Shown here: positions 1-9,600 of the stretch, in pieces
Layout: every line of letters begins with the position of its first letter
How positions within the stretch are numbered: the first letter of the stretch is position 1
From: an uncultured Eggerthellaceae bacterium
GTDB taxonomy: Bacteria > Actinomycetota > Coriobacteriia > Coriobacteriales > Eggerthellaceae
Length of the DNA stretch: 64,000 nt
Assembly (NCBI GenBank): GCA_958452575.1
Contig: CAUDUM010000004.1
Location: 62,001-126,000, forward strand
Direction: 5' to 3'
The notes under the pieces: model-generated
The model's input: the letters and a program-made list of their open reading frames with translations, nothing else
Told to the model about the DNA's origin: nothing
Databases searched by the model: none
Position numbers and translations under genes: made by a program

Positions 1-1586
1 TCCAGGTTGTAGAGGTCGCCGTATTTCTCCTGGTAGTCGCTCAGGCGGTCGCGCATGTGGTTGAGCACCGCCTTGGTGAACTCCTGTGCGCGCCCGTCGG
101 TGAGGTCGCAGCGCAGCCAGCCGGCGTTCAGACACGCCTCGTTCATGCCCACCAGGCCGATGGTGCTGAAATGGTTGTCGAACGTGCCCAGGTAGCGCTT
201 GGTGTAGGGGTAGAGCCCCGCATCCAGCAGCTTGGTGATGACGGTGCGCTTGGTCTTGAGCGAGCGCGCGGCCAGGTCCATCAGGTGGTCCAGACGCGCG
301 TAGAAGTCCGCTTCGTCAGCAGCCTGGTAGGCGATGCGCGGCATGTTGATGGTGACGACGCCCACCGAGCCCGTGGATTCGCCGCTGCCGAAGAAGCCGC
401 CCGACTTCTTGCGCAGCTCGCGCAGGTCCAGGCGCAGGCGGCAGCACATCGAGCGCACGTCGGAGGGCTCCATGTCGGAGTTGATGTAGTTGCTGAAGTA
501 CGGCGTGCCGTATTTGCTGGTCATCTCGAACAACAGCTTGTTGTTCTCGGTTTCCGACCAGTCGAAGTCGCTCGTGACGGAGTAGGTGGGGATGGGATAC
601 TGGAACCCGCGGCCCTCGGCGTCGCCCTCGATCATGATCTCGATGAACGCCTTGTTGACCATATCCATCTCGGCCTGGCAGTCGCCGTAGGTGAAGTCCT
701 GCTCCGCACCGCCCACGATGGCGGGCTGGTCGCGCAGGTCGGCCGGGCAGGTCCAGTCCAGCGTGATGTTGCTGAACGGCGCTTGGGTGCCCCAGCGCGA
801 CGGCGTGTTGACGCCGAAGATGAAGCTCTCGATGCAGTGCTTGGTCTCGTCGTAGGACAGGTTGTCGACGCGCACGAACGGAGCCAGATACGTGTCGAAG
901 CTGCTGAACGCCTGGGCGCCGGCCCATTCGTTTTGCATGATGCCCAGGAAGTTGACCATCTGATTGCACAGGCTGGCCAGATGCTTGGCGGGCTTGGACG
1001 TGATCTTGCCCGGCACGCCGCCCAGGCCCTCCTGGATGAGCTGCTTGAGCGACCAGCCGGCACAGTAGCCGGTGAGCATCGACAGGTCGTGCAGGTGGAT
1101 GTCGGCGTTGCGGTGCGCGTCGGCGATCTCCTTGTCGTAGACCTCCGACAGCCAGTAGTTGGCGGTGATGGCGCCCGAGTTGGACAGGATCAGACCGCCG
1201 ACGGAATACGTGACGGTGGAGTTCTCCTTGACGCGCCAGTCCTCCACCTTGAGGTAGCTGTCGACGAGCGCCTTGTAATCCAGAAGCGTCGCCTTGGCGT
1301 TGCGGACGTTCTCGCGCTGCTTGCGGTAGAGGATGTAGGCCTTGGCCACGTCAGCGTAGCCGGCCGTGGACAGCACTTCCTCGACGCTGTCCTGGATGGC
1401 CTCGACGGAGATGATGCCGTCAGCAACCTTCGGCTCGAAATGCGCGGTGACGTTGAGCCCCAGCAGATCGATCGTGGAAGGATGGTACTGCTTGCCCAGC
1501 GCATCGAAAGCCTTGGCGATGGCCGCGGTGATCTTGGTGACGTCGAATTCGGCGATTTTTCCGTCGCGTTTCTGGACTTGGTACAT
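1..1586 (-). CDS. nrdD: Anaerobic (class III) ribonucleoside-triphosphate reductase, partial (3' end outside window)
   Basis: Reduces ribonucleoside triphosphates to deoxyribonucleotides without oxygen, using a glycyl radical made by NrdG. The first ~95 residues (MYQVQKRDGKIAEFDVTKI onward) look like an ATP-cone allosteric domain. The following segment holds the class III signature DIHLHDLSMLTGYCAGWSL and the downstream MVNFLGIMQNEWAGAQAFSS region. About 528 codons are visible. The C-terminal zinc site and glycyl-radical loop lie beyond base 1, so their integrity cannot be judged. The ATG at 1584-1586 is chosen because AAAGGA precedes it. The gene is divergent from nrdG with an NrdR-box-like operator between them. 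Identification is firm from sequence plus neighbour. Confidence 0.95.
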   Translation of the reverse strand, partial: MYQVQKRDGKIAEFDVTKITAAIAKAFDALGKQYHPSTIDLLGLNVTAHFEPKVADGIISVEAIQDSVEEVLSTAGYADVAKAYILYRKQRENVRNAKATLLDYKALVDSYLKVEDWRVKENSTVTYSVGGLILSNSGAITANYWLSEVYDKEIADAHRNADIHLHDLSMLTGYCAGWSLKQLIQEGLGGVPGKITSKPAKHLASLCNQMVNFLGIMQNEWAGAQAFSSFDTYLAPFVRVDNLSYDETKHCIESFIFGVNTPSRWGTQAPFSNITLDWTCPADLRDQPAIVGGAEQDFTYGDCQAEMDMVNKAFIEIMIEGDAEGRGFQYPIPTYSVTSDFDWSETENNKLLFEMTSKYGTPYFSNYINSDMEPSDVRSMCCRLRLDLRELRKKSGGFFGSGESTGSVGVVTINMPRIAYQAADEADFYARLDHLMDLAARSLKTKRTVITKLLDAGLYPYTKRYLGTFDNHFSTIGLVGMNEACLNAGWLRCDLTDGRAQEFTKAVLNHMRDRLSDYQEKYGDLYNL

Positions 1587-1687
1587 GGCGAGTCCTTTCG
1601 TCCGTTTTTGCGTGGAGGGCCGCCTGCGCGATACGCGCAAAACGGCGACCTCCATCCTACCACGCATTCGCGACGGCAGCTGAGTCA

Positions 1688-1735
1688 ATACCATATGTTG
1701 AATCGCTTTTTTAACAGCAGCACAATATATGGTGG
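1688..1735. promoter_or_regulatory. Tandem NrdR-box-like operator between nrdD and nrdG
   Basis: Two AT-rich imperfect palindromes stand out in GC-rich DNA. They are GCACAATATATGGTGG (1720-1735, about 13 of 16 matches to the NrdR consensus acaCwAtATaTwGtgt as I recall it) and ATACCATATGTTGAAT (1688-1703, about 11 of 16). Their starts are 32 bp apart, which is three helical turns and the usual spacing of paired NrdR boxes. Both flanking genes are ribonucleotide reductase genes, the classic NrdR targets. No nrdR gene is in the window, so the regulator is inferred. Confidence 0.7.
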
Positions 1736-1889
1736 TTTTGCTGGTTTTTCATGAATCAGCGCAAACACGGCGGGCGCTTCGAATGCCCACCTGCGACAAC
1801 GTTGTCAAGCGGCTTTGCAGGCTGACGTCTCTTTCCATCCGCAGGCTTGCGCAGGGTAGAATGAGAGGCATCGACATGAGGAGGAGCAC

Positions 1890-2645
1890 ATGCGCATCGC
1901 GGGCATGCAGAAGCTGACGTTGCTGGATTATCCGGGGCTCACCGCCGCAACGGTGTTCACACCCGGATGCAACCTGCGCTGCCCGTTTTGCCACAACAGC
2001 GAGCTGATCGATACCGCCGATGCGACGAACCCCTCCCCCGATCCCTCGGCAGACGAGGTCCTCGCCTTCCTGCGCACGCGGAGCCGGCTGCTCGACGGCG
2101 TGTGCGTCTCGGGCGGAGAGCCCCTGCTGCAGCCGGGACTGGACGATTTCTGCCGCGCCCTTCACGAGCTCGGCTTCTCCGTGAAGCTGGACACCAACGG
2201 CACGCTTCCCGATCGCCTGCGCGCGCTTTTGGACGCGGGTCTGGTCGACCACGTCGCCATGGACGTGAAGAACGTGCCGGAACGCTACGCGGAAACGACC
2301 GGGCGCGCCGATATCGACATGGATCCTGTGCTCGAAAGCATGCGGCTGCTGTTGGCGCAAGATCCCGCGGCGGGAGGGGCGTCCTATGAGTTTCGCACCA
2401 CCATCACGAGCGAGCTGCACACCCGCGAGGACCTCGTCAAGCTCGCCTACTGGATCGCTGACGAAGCGCGTTCCATGATGTCGCCTTTGTGCCCGCCCTG
2501 GTTCATCCAGAACTTCAAAGACTCCGACACCGTGCTCGCGGGCGCGGGCAGGCTGCATCCCTGGAACGAAGACGATCTGCGCGCGCTGATCCCAAGGCTG
2601 CAGGTGATCCTCCCAACCGCACAGCTGCGCGGTATCGAGGAGTGA
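1890..2645 (+). CDS. nrdG: Anaerobic ribonucleotide reductase activating protein, radical SAM
   Basis: Radical SAM enzyme that generates the glycyl radical on NrdD using S-adenosylmethionine and a [4Fe-4S] cluster. The cluster motif CNLRCPFC has Cys27, Cys31 and Cys34 (CX3CX2C). The opening MRIAGMQKLTLLDYPG and a later GGEPLLQ SAM-contact motif are typical. At 251 aa it is longer than E. coli NrdG (about 150 aa) and resembles the NrdG2-type subfamily. GAGGAG lies 3 nt before the ATG. It is divergent from nrdD across the shared operator. A neighbouring radical-SAM subfamily is possible, but the pairing with nrdD makes the role clear. Confidence 0.92.
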   Translation: MRIAGMQKLTLLDYPGLTAATVFTPGCNLRCPFCHNSELIDTADATNPSPDPSADEVLAFLRTRSRLLDGVCVSGGEPLLQPGLDDFCRALHELGFSVKLDTNGTLPDRLRALLDAGLVDHVAMDVKNVPERYAETTGRADIDMDPVLESMRLLLAQDPAAGGASYEFRTTITSELHTREDLVKLAYWIADEARSMMSPLCPPWFIQNFKDSDTVLAGAGRLHPWNEDDLRALIPRLQVILPTAQLRGIEE

Positions 2646-2725
2646 GCGGCGGTCTTGCCCGCATCCGCACGCCCCTTCAGCGACCCGGGAGCCCTCGGCG
2701 ATGCCGAACGCGCCCGCAACGCGCA

Positions 2726-2734
2726 TGGTATAGT
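2726..2734 (+). promoter_or_regulatory. Probable extended -10 promoter of pfp
   Basis: TGG followed directly by TATAGT is an extended -10 element, about 130 nt before the pfp ATG. No good -35 is visible. The same TGn-TATAGT form recurs upstream of the LuxR gene (9961) and the DUF2510 gene (51418), which supports it as a real local promoter style. Confidence 0.45.
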
Positions 2735-2864
2735 GGAAGGGTTCGCGGTGATTTCGCGGCACGCAGTCGGCACGCGCCGAAGCCCGCCTGACAAGGAAGG
2801 GACGCCGCGCTGCCGCGAGGACATCCGCATCCGATCCGCATCTGCGAGAAATGAGGAGCACACC

Positions 2865-4073
2865 ATGGCAAACTGCCTCGTCGCCCAGTCCGGCGGCCCC
2901 ACTGCCGTCATCAACGCCAGCCTCGCCGGCGTAATCCGCGCCAACCAGCTCAATCCGGTGTACGACCGCGTCTACGGCGGCCTGCACGGCATCGAGGGCG
3001 TGCTCGACGACAAGCTCTACGACCTCACCGACCTGCCCGGACACGAGATCGAGATCCTGAAGCAGTCTCCCTCCAGCGCGCTGGGAACCTGCCGCTACAA
3101 GCTCAAGCGCGGCAACGACACCGACTTCAAGCGCCTGGTCGAGATCATGGACAAGCACGACATCGAGGTCATGTTCTACATCGGCGGCAACGACTCGATG
3201 GACACCGTCGACGCGCTGTCCGAATGGGCGCAGGCGCACGACATGCCGCAGCGCTTCGTGGGCATCCCCAAAACGGTCGACAACGACCTGGTGCCCGTGG
3301 ACCACTGCCCCGGCTTCCCCAGCGCCGCCAAGATCGCCAACCAGATCGTGCACGCCACCTATCTGGACTACGCCGCCTACACGCGCCCCGAAGTGTTCAT
3401 CGTGGAGACCATGGGCCGCGATGCCGGCTGGCTGGCAGCCAGCTGCTGCGTGACCGGGGATGTCGACCTGGTCGTGCTGCCCGAGGTCGATTTTGACAAA
3501 GAGGCGTTCCTAGCCGAGGTCAAGAAGAAGTTCGACGAGAAGGGTGAGTGCTACATCGTCGTGTCCGAGGGCGCGCACTACGCCGACGGCACCTACCTGT
3601 CCGCCGGTGACACCGCCAACGACGGCTTCGCGCACGCGGTGCTGGGCGGCGCGGGCCTGCAGCTCAAGCAGATGATCATCGACTCCGGCATCGTGCCGCG
3701 CGGCGTGGTGCAGGATCTGTCGCGTGCGGCGCGCTCCAGCAACTTCGCGCAGAGCCTCACCGACGTGACCGAGGCCTACGAGCTGGGCATGAGCGCGCAT
3801 ATGCGCAGCGCCGATCCCGCGTTCACCGCGCAGGTCGTCGGCATCGAGCGCGAGACCGACGAGGCGGGCAACTACTGCGCCCGCTACTTTGCCAAGCCGG
3901 CGTGCGAGTTCGCCAACTTCGTGAAGCACTTCCCCACCGAGTGGATCCTGCCCAACTACCAGGGCATCACCCAAGAGGCCATCGACTACTTCAAGCCGCT
4001 GATGGCAGGCGAGCCCAAGCTGATCATGGACGGCGCCGTCCCCGCCACCATCGTCCCGTTCAACAAGCGCTAA
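2865..4073 (+). CDS. pfp: 6-phosphofructokinase, PPi-dependent type
   Basis: Phosphorylates fructose 6-phosphate at C1 in glycolysis, here probably with pyrophosphate and reversibly. The 402-aa product opens MANCLVAQSGGPTAVINASL, the PfkA-family phosphate-binding loop. The substrate motif PKTVDND (135-141) has the Lys typical of PPi-type enzymes; ATP-type enzymes usually have PGT(I/V)DND. The donor-site motif reads GGNDS (107-111) where PPi enzymes usually have GGDDS and ATP enzymes GGDGS. The ATG at 2865 follows ATGAGGAGCACACC. In-frame codons upstream to 2655 are not family-like. It is monocistronic with its own terminator. The donor preference is inferred from motifs only. Confidence 0.88.
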   Translation: MANCLVAQSGGPTAVINASLAGVIRANQLNPVYDRVYGGLHGIEGVLDDKLYDLTDLPGHEIEILKQSPSSALGTCRYKLKRGNDTDFKRLVEIMDKHDIEVMFYIGGNDSMDTVDALSEWAQAHDMPQRFVGIPKTVDNDLVPVDHCPGFPSAAKIANQIVHATYLDYAAYTRPEVFIVETMGRDAGWLAASCCVTGDVDLVVLPEVDFDKEAFLAEVKKKFDEKGECYIVVSEGAHYADGTYLSAGDTANDGFAHAVLGGAGLQLKQMIIDSGIVPRGVVQDLSRAARSSNFAQSLTDVTEAYELGMSAHMRSADPAFTAQVVGIERETDEAGNYCARYFAKPACEFANFVKHFPTEWILPNYQGITQEAIDYFKPLMAGEPKLIMDGAVPATIVPFNKR

Positions 4074-4124
4074 ACGATCCTAAGCCGGGGAAAGAGTCCA
4101 ATCCTTCCCGACCGTCAAAACGGA

Positions 4125-4157
4125 GGCCGTCTGCGAGATCACGCAGACGGCCTTTTT
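4125..4157 (+). terminator. Intrinsic terminator of pfp
   Basis: Perfect 11-bp stem GGCCGTCTGCG / CGCAGACGGCC with a 6-nt loop, followed by TTTTT, 51 nt after the pfp stop codon. Confidence 0.9.
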
Positions 4158-4209
4158 CGTATTCGCAAAATGAGAAGAGGCGGCTGTCGCTTTTTCAGAA
4201 GACGAGGCG

Positions 4210-4851
4210 CTATTCCGCTTCCTCCAGCAGCGCTTCGGCAGCTGCGGCGGCCAGCGCGCATGCGTGCGCGTAGAAATCCTCGTCGGTCCGGGCGAGGCAG
4301 TCGGCAGCCTTGCCCACCCAACGGCTGGCGTGCTGCTTGCTGAACTGGGCGGCAAGCTGCGCCCAATGCTCCGCCTGCGCCTCGTCAGAAGACTCCCAGC
4401 ATTCCGCCTCGCGCTTTTTGCAGAATGCGAGGAACGCCAGCTCGGACGCCAGCGAATCGGGATGGAGGCTTTTGACCGCCAAGTCATAGCCGGAAAGAGC
4501 CTGAAAATCGAACTCCACCGTATGGTAGCAGCGCAGCACATGATCGGTGAGGTCGCTTTGGGTGGACGCGTAACGCATCACGCCATCCTCGTCCTCGGCG
4601 CCGCGGGCGACGCTGCTCTCGATCAGCGGCACATAATACGGCGTCGAAGTGACGAACAGCCGATCGTAATAGCGCTGCTTCAGATCGTCGTCCGCCGCGA
4701 AGTCGAACCCGTCCTGGCCTAGCGCAGCGGCGACCTTGCGCACGTCGTCGATGATCGCCTCGTCGGGCTCGTCCAAAAACGCTTCCGCGCACGCGTCGAA
4801 CACCACGCTGAAACCGCGCGCTTCGGCGGCCTTGCCGGCGAAATCCGTCAT
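4210..4851 (-). CDS. TorD/DmsD-family molybdoenzyme maturation chaperone
   Basis: A 213-aa, all-helical, acidic protein resembling TorD-family chaperones. These bind the Tat leader and apo-form of molybdopterin oxidoreductases in the cytoplasm and help cofactor loading before export. Visible family features are the RYYDRLFVTSTPYYVPLIESS segment (residues ~66-86), the central HTVEFDFQALSGYDLAV region and the late FYAHACALAA segment. The ATG at 4849-4851 follows AAAGGAGGACGATC, an excellent ribosome site; the longer open frame upstream lacks one. It is the last gene of the molybdoenzyme cluster, separated from the NrfD gene by strong hairpins, so it may have its own promoter. Its partner is most likely the catalytic subunit at 6653-9751. 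Confidence 0.85.
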   Translation of the reverse strand: MTDFAGKAAEARGFSVVFDACAEAFLDEPDEAIIDDVRKVAAALGQDGFDFAADDDLKQRYYDRLFVTSTPYYVPLIESSVARGAEDEDGVMRYASTQSDLTDHVLRCYHTVEFDFQALSGYDLAVKSLHPDSLASELAFLAFCKKREAECWESSDEAQAEHWAQLAAQFSKQHASRWVGKAADCLARTDEDFYAHACALAAAAAEALLEEAE

Positions 4852-4930
4852 GATCGTCCTCCTTTGCGCTGCAGTTGCCCCTGGCATCCGCAGCCGATTG
4901 TTTTCGATGCACATCAGTATACGAAAAGAA

Positions 4931-4984
4931 CCCGTCCCGTTTGCGCGCTGGAGGAAAGGGAAGGAAGCGCGCAAGCGGGACGGG
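4931..4984 (-). terminator. Strong intrinsic terminator downstream of the molybdoenzyme operon
   Basis: A 19-bp stem with one G-U pair (arms 4931-4949 and 4966-4984, 16-nt loop). On the minus strand it is followed by TTCTTTTCG. It lies between the NrfD gene and the TorD gene. Confidence 0.7.
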
Positions 4985-5104
4985 GCGGCGGGCGCGCTGC
5001 GCACCCGCCGCGAAAACCGCCGGCGCAAGCATTACCGGCAGCGAAGAGGGCCGTCCGCCGAATTCGGCGTCAACGGGGAGCCGCCCGAAGCGGCCCCGAA
5101 AGGA

Positions 5105-5134
5105 GGGCGGGCGCCGCAACGGCGGCACCCGCCC
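5105..5134 (-). terminator. GC-rich hairpin just after the NrfD stop codon
   Basis: A 13-position stem with one C-A mismatch (5105-5117 / 5122-5134), 11 nt past the stop codon. Only a weak T-run follows on the minus strand, so it may stabilise the mRNA 3' end rather than terminate by itself. Confidence 0.5.
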
Positions 5135-5145
5135 ATCCGCAAAGG

Positions 5146-6006
5146 CTACGCCGCGGCAACCGCCACGGCGGCCATGATCACCAGGTAGCGCAGCATGAAG
5201 CCGCCCACCAGGACGCAGGCCTCGCCCGCCATGGGCAGCGCCTTGCTCTGGGAGCCGCGATGGCTCATGAACTCGAGCACGAACGGCACCACCAGGCCAA
5301 TGGCGATGAAGCCCAGCCAGAACGCGACCGCGTAGGGGCCGCTGATCAGGTTGGCGACCGAAGCGGCGCCCGCGGCAGCGGCGGCACCGCCCGCGGAGCC
5401 GGCGACGGCCAGGAGCACGATCACCAGCGCGAGCTCGAGCACCGGCAGCACCAGGCCGGCCTTGCCGAGCCACGGCAGCGCGGACACCTCGTCGGCGGCC
5501 ACGAAGCGCGTGATCAGCACGGTGATGGCGATGCCGGTGGAGGCAGCCGACACGATGAACAGGATCGGCAGGACCGCCATGTTCCACAGCGGGAACGCGA
5601 CGCCCGCGTCGCCCAGCAGCACGCCGGTGTAGGCGGCCACGCACACGGCCAGGACCGCGCCGACGATGTCGAGCGCCTTGGGCGTGCTCTTCTTCACCAG
5701 CAGGATGATGACGTCGATGATGCTCACGACGAGGAACACCGACAGGATGATGACGCCCCACGCCATGACGGAGCCGAGGTTGGTCACCAGGCCGAAGAAG
5801 CGCAGCGGGTTCATGAGGCCCGCGTGGGCGTCGACGACCAGCATCAGCGTGCCCACCGCGACGGCGACGGGCGCCACGATGAAGGCGATCTTCTTCATCG
5901 TGGGGGCAGGCGACTTGGCCCAGTTGGTCAGCGCGCCCAGCACGAACGCGCCGGCGCCCAGGCCCGCCAGGAACAGGTAGATGGCGATAATCGCATCCCA
6001 CACCAT
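5146..6006 (-). CDS. NrfD/PsrC-family membrane subunit of molybdopterin oxidoreductase
   Basis: Integral membrane protein of 286 aa with about eight hydrophobic helices. The N-terminal segment IIAIYLFLAGLGAGAFVLGA is the typical NrfD start. The NrfD/PsrC/DmsC family oxidises menaquinol and passes electrons to the Fe-S subunit. The ATG at 6004-6006 is one nucleotide past the TAA of the Fe-S gene and its ribosome site lies inside that gene, so the two are probably translationally coupled. Together with the two upstream genes it forms a three-subunit complex of the Psr/Ttr/Nrf type. Quinone type and electron direction are inferred from family, not visible in the sequence. Confidence 0.88.
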   Translation of the reverse strand: MVWDAIIAIYLFLAGLGAGAFVLGALTNWAKSPAPTMKKIAFIVAPVAVAVGTLMLVVDAHAGLMNPLRFFGLVTNLGSVMAWGVIILSVFLVVSIIDVIILLVKKSTPKALDIVGAVLAVCVAAYTGVLLGDAGVAFPLWNMAVLPILFIVSAASTGIAITVLITRFVAADEVSALPWLGKAGLVLPVLELALVIVLLAVAGSAGGAAAAAGAASVANLISGPYAVAFWLGFIAIGLVVPFVLEFMSHRGSQSKALPMAGEACVLVGGFMLRYLVIMAAVAVAAA

Positions 6007-6007
6007 G

Positions 6008-6637
6008 TTAGTTCACCCCCTCGTACGGCTTGACCACGTTGCCGCCGCGATGCACGGCGGAGGCCACGGGCATGGCGTCGATATCCGACAGACCGATGTA
6101 GGTCAGATGCGGGTTCAGGCCCAGGTCGCTGTAGAGCGCCTCGCTGCCGCCCGCTTCCGCGATGCGCTTGGAGATGTCGCTATCGGGATCGTTGAGGTCG
6201 CCGAAGATGCGCGCCTTGGTGACGCAGGTGGCCACGCAGGCGGGCAGCAGGCCCTCGCTGGAGCGATGATGGCAGAAGGTGCACTTCTCCACCTCGCCGG
6301 ACTCCAGCTGGTAGCGCGCCTGGTAGGGGCACGCGGCCATGCAGTACTTGCAGCCGATGCACTTCTCGGGGTCGACCTGGACGGTGCCGTCCTCGGCCTT
6401 GTAGCTGGCGCCCGTCGGGCACACCCTCACGCAGGGCGCGTCCTCGCAGTGGTTGCACTGCTTGGGCACGTTCGCGCGGGCGATGCGACCGTCAGGACGC
6501 TCCACGTCGAAGCTCTCGATCCAGGTGTTGAATTTGTCGGCAGGCACGCCGTTCTCGTACTTGCATGCCACCACACAGGCGTTGCAGCCGATGCAGAGGG
6601 CAAGGTCGATCAGCATGCCAAGCTTTTTCTCGCTCAT
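6008..6637 (-). CDS. Four-cluster [4Fe-4S] ferredoxin-type electron-transfer subunit (DmsB/TtrB/PsrB-like)
   Basis: A 209-aa polyferredoxin subunit carrying electrons between the NrfD membrane subunit and the molybdenum subunit. The first Cys group is Cys15, 18, 21, 25 (CIGCNACVVAC). Further groups are CNHCEDAPCVRVCP, CIGCKYCMAACP and the CTFCHHR...CVATC arrangement, enough for four clusters. It has no Tat leader of its own, so co-export with the Tat-bearing catalytic subunit is the usual explanation. GGAGGG precedes the ATG at 6637, and it starts 16 nt after the catalytic subunit stop. Exact substrate class cannot be told from this subunit. Confidence 0.9.
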   Translation of the reverse strand: MSEKKLGMLIDLALCIGCNACVVACKYENGVPADKFNTWIESFDVERPDGRIARANVPKQCNHCEDAPCVRVCPTGASYKAEDGTVQVDPEKCIGCKYCMAACPYQARYQLESGEVEKCTFCHHRSSEGLLPACVATCVTKARIFGDLNDPDSDISKRIAEAGGSEALYSDLGLNPHLTYIGLSDIDAMPVASAVHRGGNVVKPYEGVN

Positions 6638-6652
6638 GTTCGCTTACCCTCC

Positions 6653-9600
6653 TTACGCCTTCTCGATCTTCCACATACCGCCAACGCGGCCAGGGGATGC
6701 GGCCTCGTTCTCGGAGTAGATGCTCAGCACGCCGTCCTTGCTGACCAGCGGATCGAGCATCTGATGGGTGCGCACGCCGGCGGCGATGGCCGGGTTGCCC
6801 GGCGTCAGCTTGCCGTCGATCTCGATGTCCTGAGCGCCGTAGTTGATGTGCTCGTAGCCGAAGGCGATGGCGAAAGCGCCCTTCGCCTGGCCGGCACGGA
6901 CCATGGCCTCGCCCTCGGACACATCGCCCATCGGGGTGATGCAGCGGACGCGGTCGCCGTCCTTGATGCCCAGCTCGGCCGCATCCTCGCGGTTCATCTC
7001 GATGTAGTTGTGATCGCAGATGCCGCGCATGATGGGGCTGTTGGACAGCATCGAAACCGTGCGGAAGCGCGGTTTGTGCTCGGAGTTGAGGAACGGGTAC
7101 TCCTCGCGGGAGAACATGTCCTCGGTGTAGGACATGTCGGACAGGCGCTCACGCGTGTAGTGGAGCACCGGCCAGGTGCCCTCGCCGGAGTAGCAGTTCT
7201 TGTACGTGGCGCGCTTCTCGGAGTAGATGAAGGTCTGATGATCCTTCTCGTAACCCAGGCAGTGGATGCCGTCGGGATCGCGCACGTACTCGATGGGCCA
7301 GTAGCGGCCGCCGCGGGACAGGACGTTGAGGACCTTGGGCCACTCTTCCTCGGTGACGCAGGCCTTCATATCCTCGGGCAGCGTGTCCAGACCCTGCAGG
7401 TGCGCCTCCTCGTCGGAGATGTCGGCGACCGGATCGTTGGCGTACGCCAGGTTGGCGATGGCCTTCAGATAGAAGTCGCCCGCGTCATGCAGCGGCCAGG
7501 AGTTGCCGTCGTTGTCCTTGATGGCGCCCTCGCCGAAGCCGGGCAGGTCGATCGCCTCGGCGACGTCGCACAGGAACGCCTCCCAGCTGGCGTAGCGACC
7601 ATCCTCGAGCTGCACGCTCTCGGGGGTCTTGACGGGCCAGCGGACCGTGGTGCCGTAGCCGACCCACGTGGTACCCGGGGTGGGCAGGCCGTAGCTCTCG
7701 TACGGGGTCACGTCGGGCACGATGTAGTCCGCGTACTGGGCATGCTCGCCCACGAACACGTCGCACACGATGTGCAGCGGCAGGATGTCGGGATCGCACA
7801 GGCGCTCGATGACCTCGTCGCGCATGGCGCCCGGCGTGGCCTGGATCGTATTGGCCATCCAGGTGGTCAGGATCTTGCACTGGTACGGGTACTGGTTCAC
7901 GATGGACATAAGAGCCTGGCTGTCAGAAGAGGAGCCGAGCGGGAACCAGGGCATCTTCGGCTTCGGGTCGGTTTCGCCCGCAGCAACGCGGTTGTTGTAC
8001 TCGTCGGTCTTGTCCCATGCCTTGCCGGTACGGGAGATGGCCTGTGCGGTGATCTTGGGCTTGTCGGCAACGGTTGCCAGATCGTAGCGAGCGCCCTTGC
8101 CCGCCGTGGTGGGGCTGGGGCTGTTGGGGGCGTTGCCGCCGATCATCTGGTTGGTGCCCATCATCATGTGCAGCATGTTGGCGCCCACCATGCAGTCGAC
8201 GCCGTGCACGGATGCGCACTCGCCGCCCTTATGGCACACGCTGACCTTCTGCCCATGGGAGGTGAACTCCTTGGCGATGCGCTCGATGTCCTCCACCGAC
8301 ACGCCGGTGATCTCGGAGTACTCCTCGATTGTGTACTCGTTGACCGACTCGGTGAGGATCGCGAAGCCGGTGCGCACCTTGACGCCGTTCACTTCGCCCT
8401 CGTAGTCGAGCACGCCCTTGGAGCAGTTGTCCGTGATGGCGGGCTGGTTGGTCTCAGCGTCGATGCAGACGAACTGGTCGACGGGCTTGCCGTCCTTGTC
8501 CAGCTTCTCGGGGGCGTCGATGCCCGCGTCGGCAGGACGCATGAGCTTCTTGTAGTTGGGATGGCTCTCGTCGTCGATGACGAGGAACGAACCGTTGCAG
8601 AACGCGGCGTAGCCTGCGGCGAGGGCGGCCTTCTGGTTGGTGAAGGACATCGCCTCGGCATCGAAGGTCTTGTCGGCGATCATCTTCTGGATGAGGGCCG
8701 CGCAGAACGCCGAGTTGGTGGCCGGCTTGATGGGGATCCAGTTGATCCCGGGCAGCGTGGGGGTCACGCAGCCGTTTGCCAGCGAGGGGTCCAGAACGTC
8801 GATCTTCAGCTTGCCAGCCGCGAGGTTGGCGGCGGTGCGCTTGCCGGAGCTCTGGTAGTTGATCATGCTACCGCCGGGGAAAGCGCCCAGCCAGATAGCG
8901 TATTCGGCCTCTTCAGGATCGGGGCTGAGGCCGGTGCCCGATGTTGCCAGCGAACTCGCTGAATTAGCGACCGCTCAACTGGAGGCGTGTCCGTACGCGT
9001 TGACGGAGCCGAAGCTGCCGGCAAAGCGGCTGGAGAAGTTGCCGCGGCCGTCGGAGCGGCTGCCCAGCATCACCAGCTGATTGGACACGGGGCCCAAAGA
9101 GGGCTCATCGGGGTTCATAGGGGTTTCGGTGTCGTGCAGGGCGCGGAAGCCGGCGATCTCGCGATCCTCGCCGATCTCCTCGAACAGCTTGCCGCCCTCG
9201 ACAACCTCGGTGATCAGCTGATCCCAGCTGATGGGCTTCCACTTGCCCTCGCCGCGCTTGCCCGCGCGCTTGAGCGGCGTGGTGATGCGGTCGGGCTGGG
9301 TGTAGCCGTCCAGCGTGCCGTTGCCGCGGCCGCAGACGCTGCCGCGCAGCAGGTTGCCCTTGCCGTTGGCGTAGCTCATGGTCTGGTACGCCTCGGTGAG
9401 GGGCGCCTCGAAATCCAGATAAGGATAGGCGCACGCCGGGTTGTAGGGGTTTCCGCCCACGCTCAGGACGCGACCGGTCTCGCGGTCCATCTTCACGCGG
9501 TTGCCGCAGGAGCTGTAGCACCCCACGCAGCCGGAATAGCGGACGATAACGTCCTCGTTGACGGTGACATCGCCGGTTTTGGGATCCACCTTTGCCTCGA

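Noticed and set aside
5981..8962. 993-codon plus-strand frame opposite the molybdoenzyme genes
   Set aside because: It is a codon-bias shadow. The minus strand has clear Fe-S, Tat and molybdopterin motifs with ribosome sites.
8867..8974. Reading the molybdoenzyme as two separate genes or as a frameshifted pseudogene
   Set aside because: Both parts are in the same frame. The 36 codons between the TGA and the next ATG are family-like, and the second part has no ribosome site. A frameshift is not needed.
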